From the NCBI RefSeq assembly GCF_905404315.1, contig NC_066269.1, forward strand, positions 8,068,501-8,132,500: a stretch of 64,000 bases of DNA, given 5' to 3'. A program made the position numbers and the translations under genes. Origin of the DNA: Leptidea sinapis (taxonomy: Eukaryota > Arthropoda > Insecta > Lepidoptera > Pieridae). Below, one piece after another: positions 1 through 9,029 of this stretch. Each line of letters starts with the position of its first letter. The first letter of the stretch is position 1. The notes beneath the pieces were generated by a model. That model worked only from the letters and a program-made list of their open reading frames with translations, was not told the origin of the DNA and did no database searches.

Positions 1-1005
1 ATGAGCTTTCAGTTTTTTCTTAATTAACTTTATTAAAGATCTAGAGTACCATGAAGGAAACTTATCATTTTCATGCACTAGTTTTGTAGGGACAATTCGA
101 TCTATAATATGGTTAAGTATAAAATAAAATTTTCCTACGGCACATGTTATATCTTCTGATGAGAGCTCTTCAACCCAGTCAATTTTTGATAATTCATCAT
201 TAACTGTATTGTAGTCGGCGTTGTGATAACAACGAACAACACGAGTCGGCGCTCGTAAGTACATGTTATTTTTTTCACTCTCAACCTTCACCACTAAGGA
301 TGGATGATGACAGTCTTCTGGCAATGCTAATGATTTTGTTCTATTGACCACACAAACAGTATTAGATAAAACAAGATCTAACAGTCTATTATTATTGTTG
401 TAAATATTATTATACTGATTAAATCCTGTAAATGTCATACAGGCGAATAGCTGATTAACTAAATTATTATAAGAAGTGTTTACAATGGTAATATGTCCTC
501 CGGGAACATGCAGCCATGTTGCATCCTTAACATTGAAGTCTCCTAATACTATGAATTTATCATTTGGGAATTTAATTACTAGATCAGATAAATATTCAAA
601 AAATGTAGCTTGAGAGTTACTTTGTTGTGTGTTTTGTGGAAAATAACAGCAGAAAACCCTTAACTTTTTTCGGGTTGTATACTTTTCCAAAAGTAGGTCC
701 AGAGAAGTAATGTCCGCATCAAGCAAACATGGAGGCACGTAAGAGTGACGCATGTCTACAGTAACACAACCACGACGTACAGCAATCAGTGTACCCCTAC
801 CCATAGTCACTCCTAGACGATTGTAATCACGATCATTTCGGTATACACTATATCGCGAGTCAAAAAATTCTTCATTGAAAAATTCTGACAACCATGTTTC
901 GCTCAAACAAACTATATCATAATTCATATTCAAAAAATTCAAATAAAATTGTTTTTTTTTGGTGCGTAATCCCCTAACGTTTTGGTAAAATAAAGTAAGA
1001 GCCAT
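1..1005 (-). CDS. LINE ORF2, N-terminal endonuclease part (partial)
   Basis: Reading the minus strand from the ATG at 1005, the frame stays open for 335 codons to the window edge, so the protein is cut by the window and not by a stop. It begins MALTLFYQNVRGLR, followed by a SETWL motif near residue 35 and GDFN at 155-158. These are hallmarks of the exonuclease-endonuclease-phosphatase domain that nicks target DNA in non-LTR retrotransposons. LLDLVLSN follows near residue 205 and HHPSLVV near 226. The usual SDH motif is replaced by CHH, so the last catalytic aspartate may be missing. ORF1 lies just upstream on the same strand. The reverse transcriptase would lie left of the window. The open frame suggests a fairly young copy. 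The LINE clade (Jockey/CR1-like) is inferred from the ORF1 type. Confidence 0.85.
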   Translation of the reverse strand, partial: MALTLFYQNVRGLRTKKKQFYLNFLNMNYDIVCLSETWLSEFFNEEFFDSRYSVYRNDRDYNRLGVTMGRGTLIAVRRGCVTVDMRHSYVPPCLLDADITSLDLLLEKYTTRKKLRVFCCYFPQNTQQSNSQATFFEYLSDLVIKFPNDKFIVLGDFNVKDATWLHVPGGHITIVNTSYNNLVNQLFACMTFTGFNQYNNIYNNNNRLLDLVLSNTVCVVNRTKSLALPEDCHHPSLVVKVESEKNNMYLRAPTRVVRCYHNADYNTVNDELSKIDWVEELSSEDITCAVGKFYFILNHIIDRIVPTKLVHENDKFPSWYSRSLIKLIKKKLKAH

Positions 1006-1311
1006 ACTAAGTTAGAAGAAGCATTAATAAATAGTAATCATGAGTAATAATTCGATCCAAAATTTGTTCAAGCAGTTTCCTACAAAATAAGTTTAAAAAC
1101 ATACACCACAAAATTGTATAGCTATAAATAAAAGCACTTATAATAAATAATAAAATAACTAGCTTATAGAAACATTCCCTCGTAGAACCAACCACATTAT
1201 AAAGCTTGCCAAAACAACAACTACAATTAAAACTATAATATCTATAAATACTTTTAAGAGACATTAATATCAAAGCAAAGACAAACATGTATGAGTTTAG
1301 TATGGTAGCAC

Positions 1312-1737
1312 TTATGTGATTTTCTTTAAACATTCACTAGAACTTATATGAATAACCGGTGAGCTGTTAGTTTTCCGAACCATGATCGTACAGTTACGGA
1401 CCCAGCAGTACATGAAGCCTTTCTCCCTCGCTCTTCGTCTAGCCTCATTTAGAAGAGATTTATTATAGGTTGATAGGTGATCATTAGCATATATTGGAGT
1501 ATTAACACCGGCATATCCAAGGTCGGAAGCTTTTAAATTTTTTATTTTCCTTAGTGATGAAAGAAAGTCATCCTTTTTATATCGTGCCTGCATTTTTAAT
1601 ATAATTGGGCGGGGTTTATTTTCTACCGAGTCATTCTTAATTGCCACTCTGGTCACGAAATCTATGTCCGTATCTGGATTTAAGCAGTAACCACTTTTTG
1701 ACGCTAAACTTATAACAATTTGAATTAAGTTTTCGAA
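1312..1737 (-). pseudogene. LINE ORF1, C-terminal Baculo_FP-like domain (5'-truncated)
   Basis: The minus strand is open from 1737 to the stop at 1312. It contains a first ATG at 1656 but resembles the family upstream of it as well (DTDIDFVTRVA). The domain has the pattern PRPIILKMQARYKKDDFLSS, then NTPIYANDHLS, then a basic stretch and FMYCWVRNCTIMVRK. This matches the baculovirus FP25K-like C-terminal domain found in ORF1 of many insect LINEs, where ORF1 acts as the RNA-binding chaperone. An in-frame stop lies directly upstream of 1737 and no zinc-finger/PHD part is visible, so the copy is 5'-truncated or decayed. The 300 bp between it and ORF2 is AT-rich and has no clear domain. Confidence 0.7.
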
Positions 1738-2366
1738 TTAAGATTTCGCTTTTTTTGAGTGGGATGCCGTTAATCTGAATATTGCTTACAAATTACAAAT
1801 ATTGCTTAGTAGATAATATTAATTACTTGTAACCATGTGTTGCCTTTAGTAAGGCAGTACGCGAGTAACCATTGATCGGTCCGGTCCTAGTTACCATTAA
1901 TCATTTGTCTATAGCCATTACAGGACTGGTCCGAGTAACCATTTTAACCAATTAATAGTAGAGAATAGAGATCCGCGTACTCACAAGTAGAACCAATAAT
2001 TATAGTTATTTAGCAAGTGTCATACATTAATTTAGTATCTTAAGTAAATAAATACTTTTATCATAAAACCAATATATATATCTACCCCTAAGTGCACCCC
2101 TTTTCATGGTCCTTCGAGCCCTAAGTACAACCCCTTTTCAAGTTTTCACTTCAAAATTAGCAAATGATAATTTAAAAAGAAGGAAAAATTTTATTCTATA
2201 CTATGGCGATACGTACCCATTCTGAAATTCTGAATGCAAACACGCACTCCAAAGACGCGTTTGTTACATGTGGCGGCTATTTATCACTCTTTATTATGTA
2301 GTAGCGAAGAGCATTTGTACATGAGCGATATTTGTAAATTTGTAGTATGACACAGGACCACGTGGG
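1738..2366. other. No gene seen
   Basis: AT-rich sequence, probably intron of the dopamine receptor gene interrupted by the LINE. The phrase 'gtccggtcctagttaccatt' (about 1880) and the related inverted phrase around 1925-1945 hint at a small decayed repeat. I see no exon with a TM5-like sequence here. Confidence 0.4.
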
Positions 2367-2660
2367 TCTAGAGAATGACTAAAAATAAAAAATACTTAAT
2401 AGGACAAATACACAATTTATATATACATACAAAAATTATGGGGATACACAACAAAAAAATTCTTCCGATGCGCATGTTAATTTACTCCGAAGTAACCGTT
2501 ATAAACGTAAAGTTTATAATTATAAACCAAGAGCGAAGTAATTATCGCTTACTTCGGAGTAAATTAACATGCACATTGGACGAATTTTTTTGTTTTTTTC
2601 CCCATATATAAATTATTTATTTGTCCTATTAAGTATTTAATCTTTTATTCATTCTCTAGA
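2367..2660. mobile_element. Foldback MITE with arms over 100 bp
   Basis: The element is almost one long imperfect palindrome. It starts TCTAGAGAATGA and ends TCATTCTCTAGA. The outer arms share 'aatacttaataggacaaata' and its complement. The inner arms share 'catgttaatttactccgaag' and its complement, leaving a central loop of roughly 60-80 bp. There is no coding capacity. It sits in an intron of the dopamine receptor gene. Confidence 0.75.
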
Positions 2661-2848
2661 GTCTTATCGCTTGAGTGTAGCTCGTGGCTTTGGTGTGCGA
2701 CCTGACTAAGATTACTATAAGACCGATCATTAAATTATTACCTACGTTAGCAACAAATAGCGCCATATACCCATAAATTTCTCATTTTCAATATGCGAGA
2801 TGAAAACAATAATTCTTGAATGGGATTTTTATTAATATTATTTTACAG

Positions 2849-2944
2849 TTTCGACAAGACGGATGTCGGTGCCTACGATGAGGAAATAGCAACGACAAGA
2901 TCAGCAAGGTTTATGTTAGCAGCGGTCGTCGAGGAAACTGGCCT
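2849..2944 (+). CDS. Dop2R: Dop2R exon: third intracellular loop, first visible part
   Basis: The exon follows 'ttattttacag' and ends at the donor gtgagt. It enters with one base of a split codon and leaves with two. The middle reads FDKTDVGAYDEEIATTRS and continues with a segment ending VVEETG. It has no hydrophobic helix, as expected for a loop. The other two frames contain stops. It is assigned to the receptor because its exit phase and position fit exon 4836-5006 exactly, giving ETGLIMANLASP across the junction. Confidence 0.75.
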
Positions 2945-5900
2945 GTGAGTATATTACCCAATATATCACTTAGACAGAGGTTATCCATTCAGCTTAGCAT
3001 CATTTCCAAGGCAATTTAGGCTTTATTCATTCGAAATAACTTATAAATATTAAAGAGAAAGACAGATATACTACAAAATTCATAAAGTTTAACAGTTTTT
3101 TAATTTTATTAATAAGGTATACTACTTCTCCTCTTGACTATATTATCTCATTCATTATTGTTATAAGTGCTATTGTGTTTTCTTGTTAAAATTCATGTCT
3201 TGCGTTAGTGAGTTACTGCGTAGGAGTAATTTCATCTTCATTTATACTGATCGTTAGTGATCATATTAGTCTGTGACCTTATATCATATAGAATTATACA
3301 TTTAGATAGACTATGACAGCTGTGAAAACGTTAAAAAAAAATTGACTTTAGAACTATTTTGAGCAATTCACGCACACGAACATAAAGTGTCATACAAATC
3401 GCCAGACGTAGCTTGTCACGCACACTAAACTAATATTTCTGATCTGTTTTTATCGGTTGTCTAACGGCAAGAGAGAGCTCTATCTAGACGTATAAATTAT
3501 CTAAGTCTGTGACCTTGTACGGTCACGAATATACATATGCCAAACTGTTCGAGTAACTCAAGAACGAGTAATTTTGGTTCAAATAAGAATGTCAATGAAG
3601 AACTGTCACAGTAACGGCCGTTCCTAATATATTATCTACAGATAGAAATAAATTAATACCTTTTACTGCCAGTAATTAGCTGTCAATAATCTGAAGTTGT
3701 CCCAATATACCCGATAAGTCATTCTTATCGCCTTATATTGGGACGCGTGTATTGCAATTTCCATACAAACTTTATATCGCTGGTAAGCTATATACGTCGT
3801 TCCATTGACAGACAGCGTGCACGGATAAGGTGAGTTACTATCGATAACTTTATTGGGACAGAAAAGTCAACGATAGTTACAATTTTTATCTCAAATAAGA
3901 GATAGACTAAATATTGGGAACGGCCGTATAACAGTCAGAAGATAAAATTAATTTCCATAATAATATTGTTTCTTACTTAAGTATACATAATATAAGGAAC
4001 CACGGGAATTCTAGGAGCTTTACTGAACCCATTTTATACTTACTTTGCTTTCACATGAATCCACAAAATCATCCATCCAACAACCATATCACTTCAAAAC
4101 ATGCGATACATCGGAATAAATTCATACTAATATTATAAATGTGAATGTAAGTTTGTATCTTACATTTTCACGCCTAAACCACCGAACTGATTTTGTTAAA
4201 CTTTAGTACATAGATAGACTAGAGCTTGGAAAAGGAGATAGGCTACTTTTTATTGCAAAAAATATATGGAGAGGTTGAAATTGGGGGTAGCAGTTTGTAT
4301 GGAAATTGGTCATTATAAAATGAAACAGAAATAAGATAAAATATAAAAAAAAATCAAGCATTTTTTAAATTTTGACCTACATGGGGATGAAATAGGAGAT
4401 ATCCCAAAAGATAAAAACAAATACTCAAAGTAACTATTCAACTCCGATGAAGTAGCGGTAAAAACTAGTAAATAAATAATTTTAATCTTCCATAGTTAAG
4501 TTTCTGTTATATGACGTAATATAATCCAAGTCGGTCGCGCAATCGGTCGCGGGAGACCTCGTAGGACATTCGTCGACCAAATCGGAGACGTCTCGAAAAA
4601 AGGAAAGGTCCGAAGCACCCGGAACCGGCGAGCATGTATGAAAAGAGTAATGAATCTAGAGGAAGCACTTGACGTTTGTAAAGATAGAAGCAAGTGGCAT
4701 TCTATTGTCTCTGCCTACTCCGACGGGAACAAGGCGTGAGTGTGTGTATAATCCACTTAAAAATCATTTAATATGCACTTTACTTTAATCTCGCGTTAAT
4801 CAAATAAAAACTTAGGTTTAACATCCTTATTTCAGGATAATGGCGAACCTGGCGTCACCAATACCCATGATGGACCCCAATACCAACAATGACTCGGGCT
4901 ACGCCCCGTCCAACGTAGAGCCCGACAAGGAGCCCTCTCCGCCTCCTTCGCCTAGCGACAAGAAGCAAGACTCCAAGCTGGAGGTGCACAAAAAACCTGA
5001 ACTAAAGTGAGTGAAGACTGTAATCTTATATCTTTAAACGAGCAATTCTTGTATATATATAATCAGAATCTCGGAAACGGTACCAGCGATTCTAATGTTG
5101 CGTCACTCAGACGTTTGGCTCAGTTGGTGATAGCGTTTGGACGAAACCCGAGAGGCGTGTGTTTGAGTCCCGCATCGTCCATGAATTTTGGTACAAATTA
5201 AGTTTTTAATATTGTCTAGGGGAGTCAGCTGCGCAGTAGATCTAACCACTTGTTAACTGTGACAGAGATTAATGAATACTGGTAATTGTTGTCATTTTGG
5301 ATATACTTATTAAAAGAGACCAAACGAAATTAAACTCTATTAAATCGTTCTCATTATATGCAATGAAACATTTAATTAACTAACCCTTATTACTCCTTTG
5401 GATATATTTGAAGCATTACTTGACTTCAGTTATATGATTTCATTGAAGTTGTCTCACATTGTACAAGCCTTATATTTTTCATATTCTAATTCTAATATTT
5501 TATTCAGAATACGATTTATAATCACTTAATGAACGTCATTCGAAATAGTATGCTTCAGCCCTCGGACCTGAGAAGAACGGGCGCAAGAAATTCACCGGCC
5601 TTTTTTTTTCTTAATTTAGTTATATTAAATGTGCTATCGTACAATCAAATGTATATATACCTAAAAAGCCTGAGAAAGAAAATGATTTATGTTATAGTAA
5701 CCTTTATCACACAAACATATTATTACATATTTGAATTTGAATTTGAATTACGTAAACACAAATATATATAAATACAAATTTTATACTAACATGTTATGTA
5801 TACTTCCATCATGTTAATGATTACCATAAAATGTAAATCAAATGAATCCAGTCCTGCAGACCGTAAATTATTTTCTCTAAAGGGCTGAATTTTAATGGAG

Positions 5901-8771
5901 CTTTTTGTAAAGTACCCCCAATTTCGGTGAGATTGCTTCAGAAGTGGCGCCCGAATTACCAGAACCATTTTTCACTTTGATTGAGAATAACCATTATTGT
6001 GACATTATGAATATGCGTCTTATTTCGTAAAATTTCTGATCAATAATTTCTTTTATTGTAATACTGCGAAATAACAGGGGTTAAAGTATACAATTGCCGT
6101 TTTATTGTAATAGGTATTTCGAATTGACATAGAACCTTCATGGTTTGAGATTTTAGAGTGAAACTTTTTTCACATGGTACCTATGTAGTTCTTCTTTTAA
6201 AAAATTTGCAACATTCAATTATCAACTTCTCAGGAGGCAGTACAAAATGCTTTCACACAGTTTGTCGAATCTAAATCACCACAGTTCTATCGCTAAGGGA
6301 TATATGACCTTCCTATTAGATGGCAGGAATGTATAGATATAATGGTTATTATTTTGATTAAATAAATATGTTAAATTAAACAAAAACGAATTGCAATTTT
6401 ATACTTTAACCCCTAATATTATTTAGATATAATAATTCAATTAGAACGTAATTTTGAAACTTATTTTATACATGTATGAAATGTATGTAATATTGATAGA
6501 CTTGTGTGTATATTTTGTTAATTGAAATGTAGATAAAACGAGCATACGGGTCATCTGATGCTAAGTGATCACCGCCGCCCACGTTCTCCCGCCACACCAG
6601 AGGAATCACAGGAGCGTTGCTGGTTTTTTAGCAAGGCATACACACGTTTTTGTAGGTATCCATGTCGTATTACCCTGGTAACACCGCGCAAATTACACTT
6701 GAAATTTGTATTTTTTTTTAAACTACATCTCATTCGGCAGATTTCCCCAGAGAAGAACGAGCAAGAAACTTAGTGTTTCTTGCTCGTTCTTCTCTGGGGT
6801 TGCAATTTGCAAATAGATTGTTACAAATTCCTATTAATCATGACCCCTATAGCCAAGTCGATAGTGACCCTGCCTGAATATGAAAATGAATGTTTGTCTC
6901 TGAGTCTATGTTAATGTTAAGGGCATATCAATTACCAACAATTGAACGTCCTGCTCGTCTCGTCTCTTAATGTTTAAATAAGTAAATTGTATTAAATATA
7001 TCGTTGTAATGTACCCATACTACATACAGGCTATGCCTAGTTTGGGGCAAGATAATTTGTCTAAAAAAAATCAATTCTGAGACAGACATGTATATCCCAA
7101 CAGCTCAGTCCCAAGGATTATGGTCAGGTTCGAGTATCTTATGATAGGGAGATAAAATGAGTACCTGTTGTCATTCTAATACAAAATGACAACGTGGAAA
7201 TGCTGCCAGTATTCCAGGTACGCTTCCACGTAATGAAAGTTTTTATTTTATGTAGTCATTGTATTGTAAATATAGTTATAAAATTTGTTTTGTTTGAATA
7301 AATAAGTATAGACAAGTTATGTATTTAGCAATATTAAATACAGGAAGAAGTTAAGTCGCCTCAGCAACACCCCAATCATATCAACACCTCGTCGTCGCTT
7401 CAGGAGCGCGGCGTCTGCAGCAAGGTTCACGATCTTCAGAGCCAACCGCGACGGCAAGATGAGAGCCAAGTCTTTTGCCAAAAAGGAAAAGAAAGCAACA
7501 CAAACACTAGCGATTGTCTTAGGTTGGTATTCCTTTGTGGCAGTCAACAGGTTTTTTTTATAGAGCTCGTTTTTAAGGTGCCGTACCTAAAGAGTTAAAA
7601 CGGAACTCCAGTGAGGGGCTCCTTGGCATGGCGGCTAGATTATGGGTACCACAACGTCGGCTATTTCTGCCGCGAAGCAGTCATGTATAAACATTACCGT
7701 GTTTCGGTCGGAACGGCGCCGTAGCTGGTGAAATTACTTATTATATTATTACTCAAGGTGACGAACGCAATTGTAATGCCGCTCAGAGTTTTTGGGGATT
7801 TTCAAGAATCCTGAGCGGCATCGCATTGTAATGGGCAGGGCGTATCAATTATCATCAAATGAACGTCCTGCTCGTCTCGTCCCTTATTCTTTAATAAAAA
7901 GAAATTAAAAGATAAAGTATAAAATCTCTTGTTAAGGTTTTCTTATGTATCGGTACCGTTTTCGTACAATAAACAACAAGACTCACAATCACGCTCAAAA
8001 ATTATCTGAGGCACAACTTGTGTTTCCACCGCGCTTTGAATACAACGCCACGCAATGACAAAGCGTTCAGTGAAAAACAGTCCAAATAACAGCATATCCA
8101 AACTTTAAAAAAGATAGTGCCGTATTTCTGTTTAAATTACCAAGATTGTGTAACTAACATGAAGTTTTTAATCAGTTTGCTAAATACATTTATATATATA
8201 CATTTCAATTGTTAATACAAAATGTTCTTGCCTCGTGTTCGCGTCCCAACTTCTAATGAACGTCTACAATAGACTTTGAACATTACTGCCACGAAATAAG
8301 GTGTTAATTTGGATAAATGTTTAATTGTTATCTATACGAGTATATACATACAACGCCGCTCGGACATTTTTTGAAGTCTTTTGAATAGGTATTTGGGAGT
8401 TTAGTTGTTGTTGTGCGTCAATGATCGGTAATTACATTATATTTAGATATTAGGTATATTATATTTGACGATACAAAAGTATCCTTAAAAACTTGCTTCA
8501 AATAAAACGTTACTTTTATGAGACTCGAGATTACAACTACACAAATGCTTTCTTAATAGGTGTATTCCTGTTCTGCTGGGCGCCCTTCTTCACCTGCTCT
8601 GTCCTGGACGCTCTCTGCACCAAGTTCGGACTGAACTGCTCGCCAGGAGTCACAGTCTTCATCCTCACTACCTGGCTGGGTTATATTAACTCGTTTCTCA
8701 ACCCAGTCATCTACACCATATTCAATCCGGAGTTCAGGAAAGCGTTTAGGAAAATTCTCTATTGCTCATAA
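2849..8771 (+). CDS. Dop2R: D2-like dopamine receptor, last four coding exons (5' part outside window)
   Basis: Joining 2849-2944, 4836-5006, 7344-7522 and 8560-8771 keeps a single open frame: each exon is bounded by AG and GT, and the phases match (2/2, 2/2, 1/1). The product is a rhodopsin-family G-protein-coupled receptor at the plasma membrane. By family knowledge a D2-like receptor senses dopamine and signals through Gi/o. Visible parts are a Ser/Pro/Lys-rich third intracellular loop, the junction KKEKKATQTLAIVLG leading into TM6, TM6 with FCWAPF (the CWxP switch), TM7 with NPVIY (NPxxY), helix 8 NPEFRKAFRKIL, and a tail ending CS. Ending right after helix 8 at a cysteine is typical of D2 receptors. 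A long loop 3 with a short tail argues for a Gi-coupled receptor. Alternatives are an alpha2-like octopamine or another aminergic receptor. TM1-TM5 are not in the window. Confidence 0.85.
3294..3495 (+). mobile_element. MITE family E, copy 1
   Basis: About 200 bp, framed by TTATACxTxTAGATAGAC and its complement ending CTAGACGTATAA. Internal hallmarks are 'tgacagctgtgaaaacg', 'gacgtagcttgtcacg' and 'tttttatcggttgtctaac'. The same element recurs near 28.3, 36.0, 40.7, 43.7-44.1 and 63.05 kb. It is non-coding and lies in a receptor intron. Confidence 0.65.
3614..3927 (+). mobile_element. MITE family G, copy 1 (ACGGCCGTTCC termini)
   Basis: Starts ACGGCCGTTCCTAATAT and ends with the complement (ATATTGGGAACGGCCGT). 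The interior contains 'gacttatcgggtatattggg'-type sequence in inverse orientation and 'ttgacagacagcgtgcacgg'. A second copy in the opposite orientation is at 36166-36450. It has no ORF. Confidence 0.6.
4120..4465 (+). mobile_element. Helitron-like/MINE repeat family H, copy 1
   Basis: Begins 'actaatattataaatgtgaa', followed by 'accgaactgattttgttaaa', 'agactagagcttggaaaagg', 'tttgacctacatggggatga' and 'caaagtaactattcaactcc'. The copy at 16139-17200 has the same order but carries a minisatellite inside. I infer the Helitron class from lepidopteran repeats of this style; the sequence alone does not prove it. Confidence 0.5.
4527..4739 (+). pseudogene. Retroelement reverse-transcriptase C-terminus, fragment
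   Basis: An open 70-codon frame reads GRGRPRRTFVDQIGDV, then KKGKVRSTRNRRACMKR, then EEALDVCKDRSKWHSIVSAY and ends DGNKA-stop. This matches the C-terminal tail seen in many insect endonuclease/reverse-transcriptase proteins (a GRPRRTFVDQI box and a CKDRSKW box). No start or RT palm lies upstream, so it is a 5'-truncated insertion. It lies 96 bp before receptor exon 4836-5006. It is not a receptor exon, since a stop closes the frame and no AG/GT pair bounds it. Confidence 0.6.
4836..5006 (+). CDS. Dop2R: Dop2R exon: Ser/Pro-rich part of third intracellular loop
   Basis: Acceptor 'atttcag', donor gtgagt. The exon encodes IMANLASPIPMMDPNTNN, then DSGYAPSNVEPDKEPSPPPS and a lysine-rich end KLEVHKKPELK. 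It holds several SP and PP sites, as is common in the long loop 3 of D2-like receptors. An ATG at 4840 makes it look like a first exon, but the previous exon joins in phase, so that methionine is internal. It does not join in phase to the BBX HMG exon, which rules out a BBX 5' exon. Confidence 0.8.
5028..5210 (+). repeat. Chimeric repeat: Helitron-like start plus tRNA-derived SINE family C, copy 1
   Basis: The first 80 bp ('tctttaaacgagcaattctt', 'cagaatctcggaaacgg') match the start of the repeat near 32590. From about 5110 the sequence turns tRNA-like: TTTGGCTCAGTTGG resembles an A box and TTTGAGTCCCGCATCG a B box. Related copies are at 50.2, 50.4 and 56.9 kb. The spacing and a mispaired stem argue against a functional tRNA gene. 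Confidence 0.5.
5211..5524. other. No gene seen
   Basis: AT-rich intron sequence of the receptor gene with no ORF, repeat terminus or RNA-like fold that I can support. Confidence 0.4.
5525..5770 (-). mobile_element. LINE 3' end, decayed
   Basis: Contains 'cctgagaagaacgggcgcaa', 'gaaattcaccggcc' and the T-run, then 'gatttatgttatagtaacct' and 'cacacaaac'. The same order occurs at 24.1 kb, where it is the 3' flank of a recognisable minus-strand LINE RT C-terminus, and at 27.85 kb. Confidence 0.5.
5771..6531. other. No gene seen
   Basis: AT-rich. The short minus-strand open frame at 5786-5968 has no recognisable motif. The sequence 'ttatactttaacccc' near 6400 and an inverted version near 6080 suggest a very old inverted-repeat element spanning this stretch, but I cannot define its ends. 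Confidence 0.35.
6532..6705 (+). repeat. SINE-like family B, copy 1 (diverged)
   Basis: Recognised by 'aacgagcatacgggtcat', 'aagtgatcaccgccgcccac', 'ccagaggaatcacaggagcg' and 'tccatgtcgtattaccctgg'. Better copies lie at 27.1, 36.6 and 46.8 kb, and in reverse at 15.0 kb. Apparent ORFs in this family come from its GC-rich body and are not host genes. Confidence 0.7.
6745..6799. repeat. Perfect 25-bp inverted repeat (hairpin)
   Basis: The arms at 6745-6769 (CCCCAGAGAAGAACGAGC and 7 more bases) and 6775-6799 are exact reverse complements with a 5-base loop. The arm sequence resembles the 'agaacgggcgcaagaaact' phrase of the LINE 3' ends nearby. Confidence 0.85.
6838..7078 (+). repeat. SINE-like family F, copy 1, interrupted by a family A tail
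   Basis: It carries 'gaatatgaaaatgaatgttt', then 'tattaaatatatcgttgtaa', 'tacaggctatgcctag' and 'tttggggcaagataattt', as in the better copy at 43684-43895. Between about 6922 and 6972 sits a stretch matching the 3' tail of SINE-like family A ('catatcaattacc', 'aacgtcctgctcgtctcgtc'). The copy is therefore a mosaic. Confidence 0.5.
7344..7522 (+). CDS. Dop2R: Dop2R exon: loop 3 to start of TM6
   Basis: Acceptor 'taaatacag'. The exon completes the split lysine codon of the previous exon and reads KKLSRLSNTPIISTPRRRFR, then AASAARFTIFRANRDGK, MRAKSFAKKEKKATQTLAIV and LG split at the junction. The dibasic KKEKKAT stretch just before TM6 is the G-protein contact region. The donor is gttggt, which is weaker than the gtgagt of the two earlier exons, so use of this site may be less efficient. 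Confidence 0.85.
7608..7901 (+). repeat. SINE-like family A, copy 1
   Basis: Family order: 'ccagtg.gaggctcctt', 'ggctagattatgggtaccac', 'ctgccgcgaagcagtcatgt', 'gtgtttcggtcggaacggcg', a hairpin region with 'gccgctcagagtttttgggg' and 'ttcaagaatcctgagcggca', 'atgggcagggcgtatcaatt', 'gaacgtcctgctcgtctcgt' and an A-rich end. It lies in the last receptor intron. Confidence 0.8.
7902..8559. other. Last receptor intron, no other feature seen
   Basis: AT-rich intron sequence. The open frame starting at 8493 continues into the exon, but the stretch before 8560 is intron: the acceptor 'tcttaatag' lies directly upstream of 8560, and only from there does the translation match a receptor. Confidence 0.5.
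8560..8771 (+). CDS. Dop2R: Dop2R last exon: TM6, extracellular loop 3, TM7, helix 8
   Basis: The exon completes a split glycine codon and encodes VFLFCWAPFFTCSVLDALC, a loop with a cysteine pair typical of D2-like receptors, PGVTVFILTTWLGYINS, FLNPVIYTIFNPEFRKAF and RKILYCS, with stop TAA at 8769-8771. The penultimate cysteine may be palmitoylated (inference). AATAAA at 8799-8804 is a plausible polyadenylation signal 28 bp after the stop. The Tc1-like transposon begins 259 bp downstream. Confidence 0.9.
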
Positions 8772-9029
8772 GAATATTATTGTAATAAGCGGATTTAAAA
8801 TAAAACAGAAGGAAACGATTTTTTTTATGATTAAAGTTATTATATTTTCAATAATCGCTAATAAAATGCTCGCATTATACTTCCATTTATTTACACGGTG
8901 TTTGTGGATTGATGCATCTACTGTACTCAATAACTCTAGTGTTTTTACTTAGTAATTTACATTTACTTTCTTTTTGGCTTACTCGTATAAGACATTGAGT
9001 ATTTGACTTTGCATCACTTTACTTATCTA

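Noticed and set aside
4496..4693. 65-codon minus-strand protein
   Set aside because: Shadow of the plus-strand retroelement fragment 4527-4739.
4836..5006. First coding exon of bbx
   Set aside because: Joined to 54495 it gives AAG TAC TAA, a stop. It joins in phase to the receptor exons on both sides.
5108..5182. tRNA gene
   Set aside because: A- and B-box-like words are present, but acceptor and anticodon stems do not pair and the copies are embedded in dispersed repeats. The same applies to 32812, 50180, 50360 and 56872.
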